This document shows, in pieces, positions 5,316 to 6,580 of a DNA stretch of 6,580 nt; position 1 is the stretch's first letter, and the number at the start of each line of letters is the position of its first letter. The translations under genes were made by a program, and so were the position numbers. The stretch spans positions 1 through 6,580 of the forward strand of contig QNEG01000086.1 in the NCBI GenBank assembly GCA_003645115.1. Direction: 5' to 3'. The stretch comes from a bacterium. GTDB taxonomy: Bacteria > UBP14 > UBA6098 > B30-G16. Below the pieces are notes generated by a model that was not told the origin of the DNA, did no database searches, and saw only the letters and a list, made by a program, of their open reading frames with translations.

Positions 5316-6580
5316 ATGAACACTGCCAGAGTAGAGACAATTATAGCAGACAACAATTTGATACTGGATACCGGACGAATGGCTCGTCAGGCTGATGGCG
5401 CTGTTTGGGTCCAATCGGGAGATACTGTGATGATAGTTACTGCGGTATCATCCAAGGAACAGAGACCATATCAGGGATTTTTCCCATTGACAGTGAATTA
5501 TCGTGAGCGAGCTTACGCAGCAGGGAAAATCCCCGGTGGTTTTTTCAAACGCGAGGGAAAACCCTATGACCACGAGATAATTCGGGCAAGACTTATCGAT
5601 AGACCACTTCGACCGATGTTCCCTGAGGATTATAACTATGAAACACAGATTGTAGCTTATGTGTTATCTTACGACCAGATAAATGAACCCGATGTGCTGG
5701 CAATAATCGGTGCATCGGCTGCGGTAGCTATTTCTGATATACCGATTCGAGAACAATTCGGTGCAGTCCGAATAGCATATGTCGATGGTGGATATATAGT
5801 AAATCCGGCATTACCAGAACGAGAACGAGCAAAATTAGATATAGTAGTGGCGGGCACCGGCAAGGATATTGTTATGGTGGAAGGTTCCAGTTTCGAGGTG
5901 TCAGAGGAAATATTATTGGGCGCATTGAAAACAGCGATGCCAGAGTTGGAAAAAATAGTCAATATTCAACAGGAATTGATGAAAAAAGTCGGTAACCCAA
6001 AACGAAATTATGAACCGCTGGAATTTCCGGAGGGTTTGAAAGACGCAGTGGCTGAATTGGGCACCGAAAAAATGAAACAAATAATACAGATACCTACTAA
6101 ACTGGAACGGGTAGAGGAGCGAAGAAAATTTAAACAATACCTGTTGGAACAATTACAGGAGAAGTTCCCCGAATCGGAACCGTTCATTCATATTCACGCA
6201 AACGAAATCGAGAAAAGATTGATGCGAGAGAGGATAATATCTGAAGGAAAACGAATCGACAATCGCAAAAGCGATGAAATTCGACCGATAAACATAGATG
6301 TAGGCATTTTACCTCGTGTGCATGGTTCTGCATTATTTACTCGAGGAGAAACTCAAGCACTAACCGCATTGACTCTGGGAACAAAATTGGATGAGCAAAA
6401 GATAGAGTATCTGGAAGGGGAATCGTTCAAGAGTTTCCTATTACATTATAATTTCCCGCCATTCTGTGTTGGAGAAGTAGGAAAGATGTTCGGACCGGGA
6501 AGAAGAGAAATCGGACACGGACATCTGGCAGAAAAAGCTCTTACCCCGATTATTCCTTCTGAAGATTCTTTCCCGTATAC
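5316..6580 (+). CDS. pnp: polyribonucleotide nucleotidyltransferase (PNPase), 3' end cut off by window edge
   Basis: The first 421 residues of an enzyme usually about 700 long. PNPase is a trimeric phosphorolytic 3'-to-5' exoribonuclease and degradosome partner that turns over mRNA, releasing nucleoside diphosphates. The first RNase PH-like domain (about 1-225) shows GGFFKREGKPYDHEI and IDRPLRPMF. A helical linker follows (about 230-310), then the start of the second, catalytic RNase PH domain with LPRVHGSALFTRGETQAL, HYNFPPFCVGE and GRREIGHGHLAEKAL. The catalytic aspartates and the KH and S1 RNA-binding domains lie beyond the window. The ATG at 5316 has AAGGA five bases upstream. Thirteen of 29 arginine codons are CGA, an unusual preference for a gene expected to be well expressed. 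It is probably co-transcribed with rpsO. Confidence 0.97.
   Translation, partial: MNTARVETIIADNNLILDTGRMARQADGAVWVQSGDTVMIVTAVSSKEQRPYQGFFPLTVNYRERAYAAGKIPGGFFKREGKPYDHEIIRARLIDRPLRPMFPEDYNYETQIVAYVLSYDQINEPDVLAIIGASAAVAISDIPIREQFGAVRIAYVDGGYIVNPALPERERAKLDIVVAGTGKDIVMVEGSSFEVSEEILLGALKTAMPELEKIVNIQQELMKKVGNPKRNYEPLEFPEGLKDAVAELGTEKMKQIIQIPTKLERVEERRKFKQYLLEQLQEKFPESEPFIHIHANEIEKRLMRERIISEGKRIDNRKSDEIRPINIDVGILPRVHGSALFTRGETQALTALTLGTKLDEQKIEYLEGESFKSFLLHYNFPPFCVGEVGKMFGPGRREIGHGHLAEKALTPIIPSEDSFPY

Overview
This is a compact, low-GC bacterial chromosomal window with mostly housekeeping genes and one non-coding interval that stands out. The organism cannot be named from sequence alone. Strong ribosomal and nuclease orthologues (S15, PNPase), an 'ELGLRK' S15 C-terminus, an apparent sigma-54 promoter and heavy use of CGA arginine codons would fit an uncultured Gram-negative lineage, possibly near the Fibrobacteres-Chlorobi-Bacteroidetes group. 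That placement is a weak inference.

Layout. Positions 1-1444 (minus strand) hold cytidine deaminase (cdd) followed by a GT4-type glycosyltransferase that runs off the left edge; the two overlap by four bases (ATGA). Positions 1445-1798 have no clear protein gene. On the minus strand they contain, in transcription order, an NtrC-like dyad (1775-1791), a near-consensus sigma-54 -24/-12 element (1693-1709), a roughly 100-nt segment with a C-rich anti-Shine-Dalgarno loop, and a terminator-like hairpin with a U-rich tail (1582-1618). Together these look like a sigma-54-dependent small RNA. A 13-bp palindrome (1539-1551) lies between this unit and cdd. Positions 1799-2161 (minus) encode a small VanZ-like membrane protein, divergent from ribD (2241-3344, plus). 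RibD is tail-to-tail, with a 10-base overlap, with an in-frame TatD-KsgA fusion gene (3335-4882, minus). Divergent from the fusion are rpsO (5041-5304) and pnp (5316 to the right edge), in the classic rpsO-pnp order.

How the genes relate. RibD makes a riboflavin precursor, Cdd salvages pyrimidines, KsgA methylates 16S rRNA for 30S maturation, S15 is an early 30S assembly protein and PNPase degrades RNA. The fusion gene and rpsO-pnp therefore form a divergent block themed on RNA and ribosomes. The VanZ-like protein and the glycosyltransferase point to the cell envelope, but nothing in the window ties them to a specific pathway. The main candidate for something undescribed is the putative sigma-54 small RNA; the second is the TatD-KsgA fusion, which is a single base away from an ordinary ATGA-overlapping gene pair.
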